Notes: generated from the sequence alone by a model not told the origin. Numbered from the stretch's first letter, positions 1-7,097 are shown. The stretch: 17,990 nt of DNA from Clostridia bacterium (GCA_900770945.1 CAAGME010000001.1:1-17990); one strand, 5' to 3'. A program made the numbers and translations.

Positions 1-12
1 ATATTCAATAAG

Positions 13-88
13 TGGTGGGAACAACAGGGCTCGAACCTGTGACCCCCTGCTTGTAAGGCAGATGCTCTCCCAACTGAGCTATGCTCCC
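13..88 (-). tRNA. tRNA-Val (anticodon UAC)
   Basis: On the minus strand this 76-base stretch folds as a complete cloverleaf. The acceptor stem is GGGAGCA paired with TGTTCCC, followed by discriminator A and an encoded CCA (13-15). The anticodon stem TCTGC/GCAGG holds loop CTTACAA, with anticodon TAC at 53-55, which reads GUA and other valine codons. The T arm is ACAGG-TTCGAGC-CCTGT. It delivers valine to the ribosome. A promoter lies just upstream at 118-146, so it is probably transcribed alone or with genes beyond the left edge. Confidence 0.97.
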
Positions 89-117
89 ACGCAGCACCGC
101 TTTCACAATGCTCAAAT

Positions 118-146
118 ATAATATCAAATATTTATGCTTTTTGCAA
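118..146 (-). promoter_or_regulatory. sigma-A promoter of tRNA-Val
   Basis: Read on the minus strand: -35 TTGCAA (141-146), a 17-base spacer, and -10 TATTAT (118-123). The predicted start is near 111, about 20 bases before the mature tRNA 5' end. Spacing is ideal and each hexamer is one mismatch from consensus. Confidence 0.75.
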
Positions 147-286
147 CTGTTTTAGCGCGCTTTTTTAAATTTTATTCTAACTTTTTGTCGTTTTTTTCTT
201 TCTTTTAGCAATAAACGAAAAATACTTTGAAAAGGGCGAACGTTTAATATCGAAAGAGAGGGCGAAGTGAAAAATTTTTGCATAAA

Positions 287-320
287 TGTTGCGCGCCCCG
301 AATTAACGAAACGCGCAACA
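287..320 (-). terminator. hairpin downstream of the TetR gene, possible terminator
   Basis: A 9-bp perfect inverted repeat, TGTTGCGCG (287-295) and CGCGCAACA (312-320), with a 16-base loop lies 25 bases past the stop codon of the TetR gene. On the minus strand it is followed by ATTTATGCAAAAATTTTTC, a poor U-tract, so termination is only plausible. I see no gene in the rest of 89-344; it is AT-rich and holds the tRNA-Val promoter. Confidence 0.4.
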
Positions 321-344
321 AAAAGAGAAAAGAGTGAGTGGATG

Positions 345-944
345 CTATTTGAATAAGCCAAGCACTAAGCCGATGACAATCGAACGCATTTTTGCGTAAT
401 CGATATATTCATGCTTGTCGAAAACGGCTTCGTGGGCGAACGACTGAATCATTTCCATTGTAAAATGGACCTTTTCCGTCAAGCAATCGGAATCGTAATC
501 ACAGTCGCGCAGGGCTTTGACAATCCTGAGCGTGACCTGGTGTTCGAGTTCCATGAATTTGTCGTTCACCGCCTTATCGGTAGGGGTCAGCGAATAAAGA
601 GCCTGGTGAATTTCTTCGTTTTTTTCGTGAGCTTCGACGGCTTTGTCGATAATCTCGGGAACGAGAGTTTCAAAGGAAATCGGAGCGGCGAGCGTTTCAA
701 ACTCGGCAAAAACGGGGCGATAGACGTTTTCGACGTAGATATCGAGAACTTCTAACATTATGTCGCGCTTGTCGCGAAAATATCCGTATACGATGCCTGT
801 GGAAACCTTGGCTTCCTTGGCGATTTCCGCTGTGTTGGTGTTGAAATACCCTTGCTTGGCGAAAAGGCGATAGCCGGCTTCGATTATTCTGCGTTTTTTA
901 TCTATCGAGCGTTGCTGCTGCGGCTCTCTGACTTGTTCTGCCAT
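345..944 (-). CDS. TetR/AcrR-family transcriptional regulator
   Basis: A 199-residue protein with the size and layout of a one-domain-plus-ligand-pocket TetR repressor. Residues about 18-62 form the DNA-binding three-helix bundle; the stretch TAEIAKEAKVSTGIVYGYF (about 38-56) is the typical helix-turn-helix with the family's hallmark Gly-x-x-Tyr-x-x-Phe ending, followed by DKRDIMLEVL. The remaining 130 residues are a variable helical ligand and dimer domain, so the inducer cannot be predicted. The start at 942-944 is chosen because AAGGTAAGG lies 8 bases upstream and a promoter is at 969-997; the open frame reaches 1130 but would run through that promoter. The gene sits between two tRNA genes with no adjacent efflux or enzyme gene, so its target is unknown; autoregulation is likely by family habit. 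A GTTAA-N8-TTAAC palindrome (948-965) at the predicted transcription start is a possible operator. Confidence 0.9.
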   Translation of the reverse strand: MAEQVREPQQQRSIDKKRRIIEAGYRLFAKQGYFNTNTAEIAKEAKVSTGIVYGYFRDKRDIMLEVLDIYVENVYRPVFAEFETLAAPISFETLVPEIIDKAVEAHEKNEEIHQALYSLTPTDKAVNDKFMELEHQVTLRIVKALRDCDYDSDCLTEKVHFTMEMIQSFAHEAVFDKHEYIDYAKMRSIVIGLVLGLFK

Positions 945-968
945 TGTGTTAACCTTACCTTTAACTAT

Positions 969-997
969 ATTATACAACAGTCGGCAAAAAAAATCAA
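969..997 (-). promoter_or_regulatory. sigma-A promoter of the TetR gene
   Basis: On the minus strand: -35 TTGATT (992-997), a 17-base spacer, -10 TATAAT (969-974, perfect consensus). The predicted transcription start near 962 falls inside the small palindrome GTTAA-N8-TTAAC (948-965), which also covers the ribosome binding site; repressor binding there would block initiation. The palindrome is short and AT-rich, so its role as operator is inference. Confidence 0.8.
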
Positions 998-1049
998 GGT
1001 TTTTTACGAGTTTTACGAAAGAAAATTCATATTTAAGCTGTTTAGGCTT

Positions 1050-1093
1050 AAAATTGTTTTTTAGTAACAATTTTCTGAATTTTTTAGTAACAA
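1050..1093. repeat. inverted and direct repeats upstream of the TetR promoter
   Basis: AAAATTGTT (1050-1058) and AACAATTTT (1066-1074) form a perfect 9-bp inverted repeat around a 7-base centre. The 14-base word TTTTTTAGTAACAA occurs twice, at 1057-1070 and 1080-1093, 23 bases apart. The block starts about 50 bases upstream of the TetR -35 box. It has the size of a TetR-type operator, but the DNA is very AT-rich and the position is far from the core promoter. Confidence 0.5.
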
Positions 1094-1165
1094 AATTAGG
1101 GACAATTTTGAACTCAATACACCTATACACAGCTATAAAGCCCTAAAAACGGGTAAAAATAGCAG

Positions 1166-1212
1166 AAAAAATCTCCGACAGGGCTTAAAAACCACTACTT
1201 CGGAGATTTTTT
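1166..1212 (-). terminator. rho-independent terminator of tRNA-Leu, possibly two-way
   Basis: A 13-bp perfect inverted repeat, AAAAAATCTCCGA (1166-1178) and TCGGAGATTTTTT (1200-1212), with a 21-base loop. It begins 6 bases beyond the CCA end of tRNA-Leu. On the minus strand the stem ends in a run of six T, fitting intrinsic termination of the tRNA transcript; the symmetry would work on the other strand too. Confidence 0.8.
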
Positions 1213-1217
1213 GCATT

Positions 1218-1301
1218 TGGTGTCGAGGATGAGACTTGAACTCACACGGGTTAACCATACGCCCCTCAAACGTACGCGTCTGCCTATTCCGCCACCCCGA
1301 C
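1218..1301 (-). tRNA. tRNA-Leu (anticodon GAG)
   Basis: An 84-base class II tRNA on the minus strand. Acceptor GTCGGGG pairs with CCTCGAC (one G-U), then discriminator A and encoded CCA (1218-1220). The anticodon stem TACGT/GCGTA encloses loop TTGAGGG with anticodon GAG, reading CUC and CUU leucine codons. A long variable arm follows, then T arm GTGAG-TTCAAGT-CTCAT. A promoter (1350-1378) and a terminator (1166-1212) flank it, so it is a single-gene transcription unit. Confidence 0.97.
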
Positions 1302-1349
1302 GACTGAATTTTAAGCTTGCAGAACGCTTTCTGCGCCGCAAGTGTTTAT

Positions 1350-1378
1350 ATAATACAATTTTTTTTCGATATTGTCAA
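1350..1378 (-). promoter_or_regulatory. strong sigma-A promoter of tRNA-Leu
   Basis: On the minus strand: -35 TTGACA (1373-1378, perfect), a 17-base spacer, -10 TATTAT (1350-1355). It is the best-matching promoter in the window, as expected for a stable RNA gene. It fires away from the promoter at 1396-1424, making a divergent pair only about 17 bases apart. Confidence 0.88.
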
Positions 1379-1391
1379 ACATTTTAATCAT

Positions 1392-1439
1392 TTATTTGAT
1401 AAATTTTTTAAATTGTGATAAGATATTTTTATCAAATAA
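1392..1439 (+). promoter_or_regulatory. promoter of the small membrane protein, inside a 12-bp inverted repeat
   Basis: The core promoter is -35 TTGATA (1396-1401), a 17-base spacer, -10 TAAGAT (1419-1424). It is bracketed by a perfect 12-bp inverted repeat: TTATTTGATAAA (1392-1403, containing the -35 box) and TTTATCAAATAA (1428-1439, at the expected transcription start). A regulator bound to both arms would cover the polymerase site. AT richness makes chance repeats more likely, so the operator role is inference. Confidence 0.65.
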
Positions 1440-1457
1440 TTTTTTAGGGGAAAACTT

Positions 1458-1955
1458 ATGGACGAACACGAATTTTTCGAAGAAAAAAGACCGGAAGAAG
1501 AAAAAAACGAGGAAAAAAGTTTTTACGGAAGCGAAAACGGCGGGGAAAACGAGACGAGCGGTTATTCCGAAAAGGGGTTTCGCGCGGAAGGGGCGGCTTA
1601 TAACGGGGGTAATTACGATTTACTGCGTTACAAGTCGGCTTTGAAGTTGAGCGTTGTTTCGCTTATACTTTGCTGCCTCGGAGGGCTGGGCATATTTTTT
1701 GCCGTTCCCGCGCTTATAAAGGCGATTTCTTTATCGAAAGAGACGAAGAGCGAAACGGTAAAGTGGGCAAAAGTAATTGCTTTTGTTTCCGTTATGCTCA
1801 ATCTCGTGGTTTTTATGGTTTCAATCGTTTATTTTGCGGAGCATTACACGCCGATTGAGTTGCCGAACGACTCTTCCGGGAGTTCTTCTTTTTCCGGCGG
1901 GTCGGCAACGGAAAGCGGTGCGGCTTTGATTGATTTTTGGTTTTGGGGGATATAA
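1458..1955 (+). CDS. small two-helix membrane protein of unknown function
   Basis: A 165-residue protein I do not recognise as a named gene. Residues 1-60 are highly charged and rich in Glu, Lys, Gly and Asn, and look disordered. Residues about 62-90 and 105-127 are hydrophobic and form two likely transmembrane helices joined by a short Lys/Ser/Glu loop (SLSKETKSETVKWAK). A Ser/Gly-rich tail (about 139-153) ends in an aromatic cluster, FWFWGI. The plan resembles DUF4190-like proteins (disordered head plus a helical hairpin), but no diagnostic motif is visible. The start is supported by AGGGG 7 bases before ATG and by the promoter at 1396-1424. The stop is only about 17 bases before a palindromic repeat, so the C-terminus could have been reshaped by repeat insertion. 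It is transcribed alone; no role can be inferred from neighbours. Confidence 0.75.
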   Translation: MDEHEFFEEKRPEEEKNEEKSFYGSENGGENETSGYSEKGFRAEGAAYNGGNYDLLRYKSALKLSVVSLILCCLGGLGIFFAVPALIKAISLSKETKSETVKWAKVIAFVSVMLNLVVFMVSIVYFAEHYTPIELPNDSSGSSSFSGGSATESGAALIDFWFWGI

Positions 1956-1972
1956 TAATAGTTGAAAGATGC

Positions 1973-2099
1973 CCTAACGGCGCAATAGCGGCACATTTTG
2001 CCACTGCGTGCGCCGTCGCCCTCAGTTACGTACGTTTAGTACGCGCCTGTCGGTCTCCATCACCAGCTGTGTCAAACTGCACCACTCTCCGCCGTTAGG
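1973..2099. repeat. 127-base imperfect palindrome (REP- or MITE-like element)
   Basis: The ends are perfect 10-bp inverted repeats, CCTAACGGCG (1973-1982) and CGCCGTTAGG (2090-2099). The exact centre (2036) lies in GTAC-GTTTA-GTAC (2030-2042). Between them the two arms remain alignable, for example GCGGCACATTTTGCCAC against the reverse complement of the right arm, with many transition differences. Most differences I checked become G-U pairs if the minus strand is the RNA. It has no coding capacity. A similar element begins at about 17911, so it belongs to a dispersed family. Confidence 0.75.
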
Positions 2100-2133
2100 A
2101 TAGTGGAAAGGTGAAAGTTGAGAATTAAGGACG

Positions 2134-2190
2134 ATTGAAAGTTGAAAAAAGCTATCAAAAAATTTTAACTTTATGCTTTCAACTTTCAAT
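2134..2190. repeat. 14-bp inverted repeat built from GAAAGTTGA-type words
   Basis: ATTGAAAGTTGAAA (2134-2147) and TTTCAACTTTCAAT (2177-2190) are perfect reverse complements around a 29-base AT-rich loop. Related words GTTGAAAG (1961) and GTGAAAGTTGAG (2111) flank the neighbouring palindrome, suggesting a low-complexity repeat that has spread locally. There is no poly-T tail and no gene. Confidence 0.6.
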
Positions 2191-2200
2191 TTACGTATTA

Positions 2201-2253
2201 TCCCCTCATCCACCGTCGCCGCGACGACGGTCCCCCTTCCCCACGAGGGGGAA
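2201..2253. repeat. C-rich double-hairpin repeat just upstream of uvrB
   Basis: Starting at TCCCCTCATCCACCG, the block holds hairpin ACCGTCG/CGACGGT (2212-2218 and 2225-2231) followed at once by TTCCCC/GGGGAA (2237-2242 and 2248-2253, 5-base loop). Its base composition is unlike the flanking DNA. Similar CCCCTCATCC...TTCCCC modules are familiar to me as dispersed repeats in gut bacteria; that is recollection, not shown here. The second hairpin with TGTAGATTTTTTT after it could also act as a weak terminator. Confidence 0.5.
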
Positions 2254-2278
2254 TGTAGATTTTTTTGAAGTAAAAACT

Positions 2279-4234
2279 ATGGATAAATTTGTTTTAAAAA
2301 GTAAATTCAAGCCGACGGGGGACCAGCCGCAGGCGATAGAAAAATTGACGGAAGGCGTTCTTGACGGGTTCAGAACGCAGGTTCTCGTGGGCGTTACGGG
2401 GAGCGGAAAAACGTTCACGATGGCTAACGTTATTAAAAACGTAAACCGCCCGACGCTCGTTATCGCGCACAACAAAACGCTTGCCGCTCAGCTTTGCAGC
2501 GAATTCAAGGAATTTTTCCCCGAAAACAGAGTGGAGTATTTTGTTTCTTACTACGATTACTATCAGCCGGAGTCGTATATACCGAGTTCGGATACCTATA
2601 TCGAAAAGGATTTGGCGGTAAACGACGAAATAGACAAGCTGAGAAACAGCGCGACTTGCGCTCTGTCCGAGCGTCGCGACGTTATAGTCGTTGCTTCCGT
2701 TTCGTGTATATACGGCTTGGGTGCGCCCGAAGAGTATATGCGGCTTATGATTTCTATCCGTGAGGGTATGGACGTAAAGCCGGACGAGCTTATGCGAAAA
2801 CTCATCGAAATTCAGTATACGCGTAACGACGTGGATTTTCAGCGTTCGACTTTCCGTAAGCGGGGGGACGTGCTTGATATTTTCCCGGCTTCCAACTCGG
2901 AAACGGCGATAAGAATTGAATTTTTCGGCGATACGGTGGACAGAATCTGTGAAATAGACGCCTTAACGGGAAAAGTCACGGCGGAACTAAAACACGCGGC
3001 GATATTCCCCGCAAGCCATTACGCGGTAGGTTCCGACAAGCTCGAAGGCGCGCTTGCCGAGATAAAAGCCGACATGGAAAAGGAAGTGGCGGCGTTTGAA
3101 CGGGAAGGGAAACTGCTCGAAGCGCAAAGGCTTAAACAGCGCACGCAGTACGATATCGAAATGATACGAGAAATCGGGTATTGCAGCGGCATTGAAAATT
3201 ACAGCAGATATTTTGACGACAGACTCCCGGGACAGCCGCCGTATACGCTGCTCGACTACTTCCCGGACGATTTTATTGTTTTTGTGGACGAATCGCATAT
3301 GACGTTGCCGCAACTGAGGGCTATGTACAACGGAGACCGCGCAAGAAAGGACAACCTTGTCGGTTACGGGTTCAGGCTCAAAAGCGCGTATGACAACAGA
3401 CCTTTAACTTTTGACGAATTTAATTCCAAAATCAACCAGATTATCTGCGTTTCGGCTACGCCTAACGAATACGAATTAAAGCTTTCGGACAACACGGTGG
3501 AACAGCTTATCCGCCCGACCGGGCTTTTGGACCCGCCCGTTACCGTAGTGCCGACGAAAGGGCAAATCGACCACCTTTACGGCGAGATAAAAAAAGTCAT
3601 AGCGGACGGCGGGCGAATACTCGTTACGACGATGACGAAGAAAATGGCGGAAAATCTCTCGGAATATTTTTCCGAACACGGGCTGAAAGTAAGGTATATG
3701 CACAGCGACATAGACACGCTTGACAGAATAGACATCATCAACGAGCTTCGCCGAGGGGATATAGACGTTTTAGTCGGAATCAATCTTTTGAGAGAGGGAC
3801 TCGATATTCCGGAAGTTAAGCTTGTGGCGATACTCGACGCGGATAAGGAGGGGTTTTTAAGGAGCGACACCGCGCTTATTCAGACGATAGGAAGAACCGC
3901 GCGAAACGCCGAGGGGCGGGTTATCATGTACGCCGACGTTATCACGGGGAGCATGAAGCGAGCAATAGATGAAACGGCGAGAAGAAGAGCCGTTCAACAA
4001 AAGTACAACGAGGAACACGGGATTGTTCCGAAAACTATCGTTAAAGAGGTACGCGACAACCTTGAAATTACGAAAAAAGCAGACAGAACAAAGGATATTA
4101 AGGCAAAAGACATACCGGAAGAGATAGAGAAACTGAAAGGACTTTTGAAGGTGTTTTCGGCTCAATGCGATTTTGAACGCTGCATAGAGATACGCGACAC
4201 CATAAACGAATTAAGGAAAAAATTAAGGAAGTAA
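2279..4234 (+). CDS. uvrB: UvrABC nucleotide excision repair subunit B
   Basis: UvrB is loaded onto DNA by UvrA, verifies damage with a beta-hairpin and recruits UvrC for dual incision in the cytoplasm. The 651-residue length is normal. Walker A GVTGSGKT is at 38-45; the aromatic damage-probing hairpin YDYYQPESYIPSSDTYIEKD at about 92-111; the helicase Walker B equivalent is DESH in FVDESHMTLPQ; motif III is SATPNEYE; motif VI is QTIGRTARNAEG. The last about 35 residues (IEKLKGLLKVFSAQCDFERC and after) form the UVR domain that contacts UvrC. The ATG at 2279 fits the family N-terminus (MDKFVLKSKFKPTGDQPQAI); its ribosome site is weak (GAAG). An in-frame upstream extension would translate repeat DNA. 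uvrA follows after one base. No LexA-type box or clear promoter is visible upstream, where three repeat modules lie. Confidence 0.98.
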   Translation: MDKFVLKSKFKPTGDQPQAIEKLTEGVLDGFRTQVLVGVTGSGKTFTMANVIKNVNRPTLVIAHNKTLAAQLCSEFKEFFPENRVEYFVSYYDYYQPESYIPSSDTYIEKDLAVNDEIDKLRNSATCALSERRDVIVVASVSCIYGLGAPEEYMRLMISIREGMDVKPDELMRKLIEIQYTRNDVDFQRSTFRKRGDVLDIFPASNSETAIRIEFFGDTVDRICEIDALTGKVTAELKHAAIFPASHYAVGSDKLEGALAEIKADMEKEVAAFEREGKLLEAQRLKQRTQYDIEMIREIGYCSGIENYSRYFDDRLPGQPPYTLLDYFPDDFIVFVDESHMTLPQLRAMYNGDRARKDNLVGYGFRLKSAYDNRPLTFDEFNSKINQIICVSATPNEYELKLSDNTVEQLIRPTGLLDPPVTVVPTKGQIDHLYGEIKKVIADGGRILVTTMTKKMAENLSEYFSEHGLKVRYMHSDIDTLDRIDIINELRRGDIDVLVGINLLREGLDIPEVKLVAILDADKEGFLRSDTALIQTIGRTARNAEGRVIMYADVITGSMKRAIDETARRRAVQQKYNEEHGIVPKTIVKEVRDNLEITKKADRTKDIKAKDIPEEIEKLKGLLKVFSAQCDFERCIEIRDTINELRKKLRK

Positions 4235-4235
4235 C

Positions 4236-7049
4236 ATGCAGAATTATATTTCGGTAAGAGGCGCGAGAGAAAACAACCTCAAAAACATCGATATAGATAT
4301 CCCGCGCGAAAAGCTTGTAGTTTTCACCGGGCTTTCGGGGAGCGGAAAATCGACGCTTGCGTTCGACACCATTTTTGCCGAGGGGCAGAGAAGATACGTC
4401 GAAAGTTTGTCAAGCTATGCGAGAATGTTCTTAGGGCAGATGGCAAAGCCGGACGTGGACAAGATAGAGGGGCTTTCGCCGGCTATCGCAATCGACCAGA
4501 AAACCACAAACAACAACCCGCGTTCGACCGTGGGAACGGTGACGGAAATTTACGATTATCTCCGTCTTTTGTACGCGCGGCTCGGCGTGCCGCATTGCCC
4601 TAAGTGCGGGCGTGAGATTACGCGGCAGACGGTTGACGAAATAGTTGACAAAGTTATGGCTATGCCGGAAGGCAGTAAAATTTACGTCAACGCGCCGGTT
4701 GTAAGGGGTAGAAAAGGCGAATTCCAAAAGGATTTTGAAAGTTACCGTAAAAGCGGATTCGTAAGAGTTGAAGTAGACGGGATAATTTACGCTCTTGACG
4801 AGGAAATCAAGCTTGAAAAAAACGTAAAACATAACGTTAACGTGGTTATAGACAGACTTATCGTTAAAGCGGGCATACAAAAAAGACTGACCGAAAGCAT
4901 TGAAACGGCGGTGAAGCTTGCAAACGGCATAGTGGTCATAGAGTGTGAAAAAAATTCCGTTTTATATTCTACTAAATATTCCTGCCCCGATTGCGGAACG
5001 GCGATCGAAGAGATCGAACCGAGGCTGTTTTCCTTCAACAATCCTTTCGGCGCGTGTCCCGAATGCACGGGGTTAGGTTACAAGCAAAGCTTTGACGTTA
5101 ACAAGATCGTAAAGGATTGGAACAAGTCGATAAACGAGGGCGCGCTGACCGTTTCGGGTTGGAACCTCGATATAGGAAAAATCGCCGAGATGAAGTTTGC
5201 CGCTTTGTCGCGCTATTACGGTTTTTCACTCGACACGCCGGTTAAGGACCTGCCGAATGATATTCTAAACATTCTCTTGTACGGCAACGGCGGCGAAAAA
5301 ATCGAAATGAACTACGAAACAAAGACCTTTTCGAGCAAGTACGTAGCTTCGTTCGAGGGGGTTATACCAAACCTTGAAAGGCGGTACAGAGAGACGACGA
5401 GCGACTATATTAAGGGCGAACTCGAAAAGTACATGGTGACTACTCTCTGCGACGTTTGTAAAGGAAAAAGGCTCAATAAAACCGCGCTTTCCGTCACGGT
5501 GGCGGGTCACAACATAGCAGACCTGTGCGAACTTTCGGTAGTTAAAATTCTCGGGATTGTAAGCGGATTAACGCTTACGGAAAGTCAAAAAATAATCGCC
5601 GAACCGATTGTCAAGGAACTCAAAGCAAGGCTCGGGTTTTTAATAAACGTAGGACTTGATTATCTCAACCTTTCGCGCTCGGCTTCCACGCTTTCGGGCG
5701 GGGAGTCGCAGAGAATAAGGCTTGCTACTCAGATAGGCAGCGGGCTTACGGGAGTATTGTATATTCTCGACGAACCGAGCATAGGGCTGCACCAGCGCGA
5801 CAACGAAAAACTGCTTGCGACGCTTAAAAATTTGCGCGATATCGGCAATACGCTTATAGTCGTAGAACACGACGAGGACACGATACGGGCGGCGGATTTT
5901 GTAGTCGATATCGGACCTATGGCCGGTGTGCATGGCGGCGAAGTCGTGTGCTCGGGTACGCCCGAGCAAATTGCGGCGTGCGAAAAGTCCATTACCGGGG
6001 ATTACCTTGCCGGGCGGCGGAAAATAGAAGTGCCGACGGTGAGAAAAGCGCAAGACGGAAGATTTTTGACGGTTAAAAACGCCGTTACCAACAACCTTAA
6101 AGGGATAAACGTGCCTTTTCCGATAGGGCTCATAACGGTCGTTACGGGCGTTAGCGGAAGCGGTAAAAGCTCGCTTGTCAACGAAACGCTTTACCCGAGC
6201 GTGAACGCGAAAATCAACCACAGAAAGGACTTTACCGTCGGTTGCGACGGCGTGGACGGCGTGGAGTACTTCGACAAGATTATAAACATCGACCAGTCGC
6301 CGATAGGGCGAACGCCGAGGTCCAACCCCGCAACATATACGGGCGTTTTCGGCACGATACGCGAACTTTACGCTTCCACCCCGGACGCAAAAGAACGCGG
6401 GTACAGAAGCGGAAGATTTTCCTTTAACGTTTCGGGCGGGCGGTGCGAGAACTGCCAGGGCGACGGAATAATCAAGATACCGATGAACTTTTTGCCCGAC
6501 GTGTTTGTTCCGTGCGAAGTGTGTCACGGAAAAAGATACAACCGCGAAACATTGCAGGTTAAGTACAAGGGTAAGTCAATTTCCGACGTACTCGACATGA
6601 CGGTGGACGAAGCCGTCGAATTTTTCGAAAACGTTACGTCAATTTATAACAAGATAAAAAGTTTGCAGGACGTGGGACTCGGATATATCAAATTAGGTCA
6701 GCCCGCAACGACGCTTTCGGGCGGCGAAGCGCAGAGGGTGAAGCTCGCGACCGAGCTAAGTAAGCGCGCGACGGGCAAAACGCTTTATATCTTCGACGAG
6801 CCTACGACGGGGCTTTCGACTTACGACGTGTCAAAGCTTATAGACATATTGTATAGGTTGCGCGACGGCGGTAACACGATAATCGTAATCGAACACAATC
6901 TCGACGTAATAAAGGTTGCCGACTATATTGTGGATATCGGCAAAGAGGGCGGCGAAAAAGGCGGCGAAGTTTTGTGCGCGGGAACGCCCGAACAGGTAGC
7001 CGAATGTAAGGAAAGCTACACCGGAATGTTTTTGAAAAAAATATTGTAG
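4236..7049 (+). CDS. uvrA: UvrABC excinuclease subunit A (damage-recognition ATPase)
   Basis: UvrA dimers scan DNA for distorting lesions and hand them to UvrB. The 937-residue protein has two ABC ATPase modules: Walker A GLSGSGKST (32-40) and GVSGSGKSS (from 638), signatures LSGGESQRIRLA (from 486) and LSGGEAQRVKLA (from 827), and Walker B YILDEPSIGLH and YIFDEPTTGL. Zinc sites are Cys250/253/274/277 and Cys737/740/760/763, plus the CDVCKGKRLN pair at Cys405/408. The glycine-rich C-terminal hinge and UvrB-binding insert are present, so the gene looks intact and functional. Its ribosome site AAGGAAG lies within the last codons of uvrB and only one base separates the genes, so translation is probably coupled and UvrA and UvrB are made together. 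It converges on the DUF4363 gene. Confidence 0.98.
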   Translation: MQNYISVRGARENNLKNIDIDIPREKLVVFTGLSGSGKSTLAFDTIFAEGQRRYVESLSSYARMFLGQMAKPDVDKIEGLSPAIAIDQKTTNNNPRSTVGTVTEIYDYLRLLYARLGVPHCPKCGREITRQTVDEIVDKVMAMPEGSKIYVNAPVVRGRKGEFQKDFESYRKSGFVRVEVDGIIYALDEEIKLEKNVKHNVNVVIDRLIVKAGIQKRLTESIETAVKLANGIVVIECEKNSVLYSTKYSCPDCGTAIEEIEPRLFSFNNPFGACPECTGLGYKQSFDVNKIVKDWNKSINEGALTVSGWNLDIGKIAEMKFAALSRYYGFSLDTPVKDLPNDILNILLYGNGGEKIEMNYETKTFSSKYVASFEGVIPNLERRYRETTSDYIKGELEKYMVTTLCDVCKGKRLNKTALSVTVAGHNIADLCELSVVKILGIVSGLTLTESQKIIAEPIVKELKARLGFLINVGLDYLNLSRSASTLSGGESQRIRLATQIGSGLTGVLYILDEPSIGLHQRDNEKLLATLKNLRDIGNTLIVVEHDEDTIRAADFVVDIGPMAGVHGGEVVCSGTPEQIAACEKSITGDYLAGRRKIEVPTVRKAQDGRFLTVKNAVTNNLKGINVPFPIGLITVVTGVSGSGKSSLVNETLYPSVNAKINHRKDFTVGCDGVDGVEYFDKIINIDQSPIGRTPRSNPATYTGVFGTIRELYASTPDAKERGYRSGRFSFNVSGGRCENCQGDGIIKIPMNFLPDVFVPCEVCHGKRYNRETLQVKYKGKSISDVLDMTVDEAVEFFENVTSIYNKIKSLQDVGLGYIKLGQPATTLSGGEAQRVKLATELSKRATGKTLYIFDEPTTGLSTYDVSKLIDILYRLRDGGNTIIVIEHNLDVIKVADYIVDIGKEGGEKGGEVLCAGTPEQVAECKESYTGMFLKKIL

Positions 7050-7056
7050 CGAAAAG

Positions 7057-7097
7057 GGGCTGTTGCAAGTTGCATTTTTAGCAACTTACAACAGCCC
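7057..7097 (-). terminator. long terminator hairpin between uvrA and the yetF-DUF4363 operon
   Basis: A 17-bp stem, 7057-7073 against 7081-7097, with a 7-base loop. The only imperfection is C7066 opposite A7088, which becomes a G-U pair in a minus-strand transcript. On the minus strand the stem runs into CCCC then TTTT, an acceptable U-tract; on the plus strand it is followed by TCGATATTTGC, a poor one. It therefore fits best as terminator of the minus-strand operon, with possible weak action on uvrA. Confidence 0.75.

Noticed and set aside
411..755. Open frame on the plus strand opposite the TetR gene.
   Set aside because: It is antisense to a well-supported gene, has no ribosome site and no recognisable protein features.
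1138..1186. AAGCCCT (1138-1144) pairing with AGGGCTT (1180-1186) as an alternative to the tRNA-Leu terminator stem, suggesting attenuation.
   Set aside because: Only 7 bp, and the AAGCCCT arm is transcribed after the terminator on the minus strand, so it could not act as an antiterminator.
1366..1372. Isolated TCGATAT in the tRNA-Leu promoter spacer (and ATATCGA at 247-253) as further array remnants.
   Set aside because: No hairpin follows either one, and the word also arises often in coding DNA here, so single copies carry little weight.
2135..2278. In-frame upstream extension of uvrB from a TTG codon.
   Set aside because: The added 48 residues translate repeat DNA and have no place in the UvrB fold; the family N-terminus begins at the ATG at 2279.
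2372..2385. AGAAC-GCAG-GTTCT, matching the GAAC-N4-GTTC core of a Gram-positive LexA (SOS) box in uvrB.
   Set aside because: It lies about 90 bases inside the coding region and encodes the conserved RTQVL segment before Walker A; it is not near a promoter, so it is most likely chance.
5640..6527. Long minus-strand open frame opposite uvrA.
   Set aside because: It is a shadow of uvrA codon use; composition is Arg/His-rich and no domain is visible.
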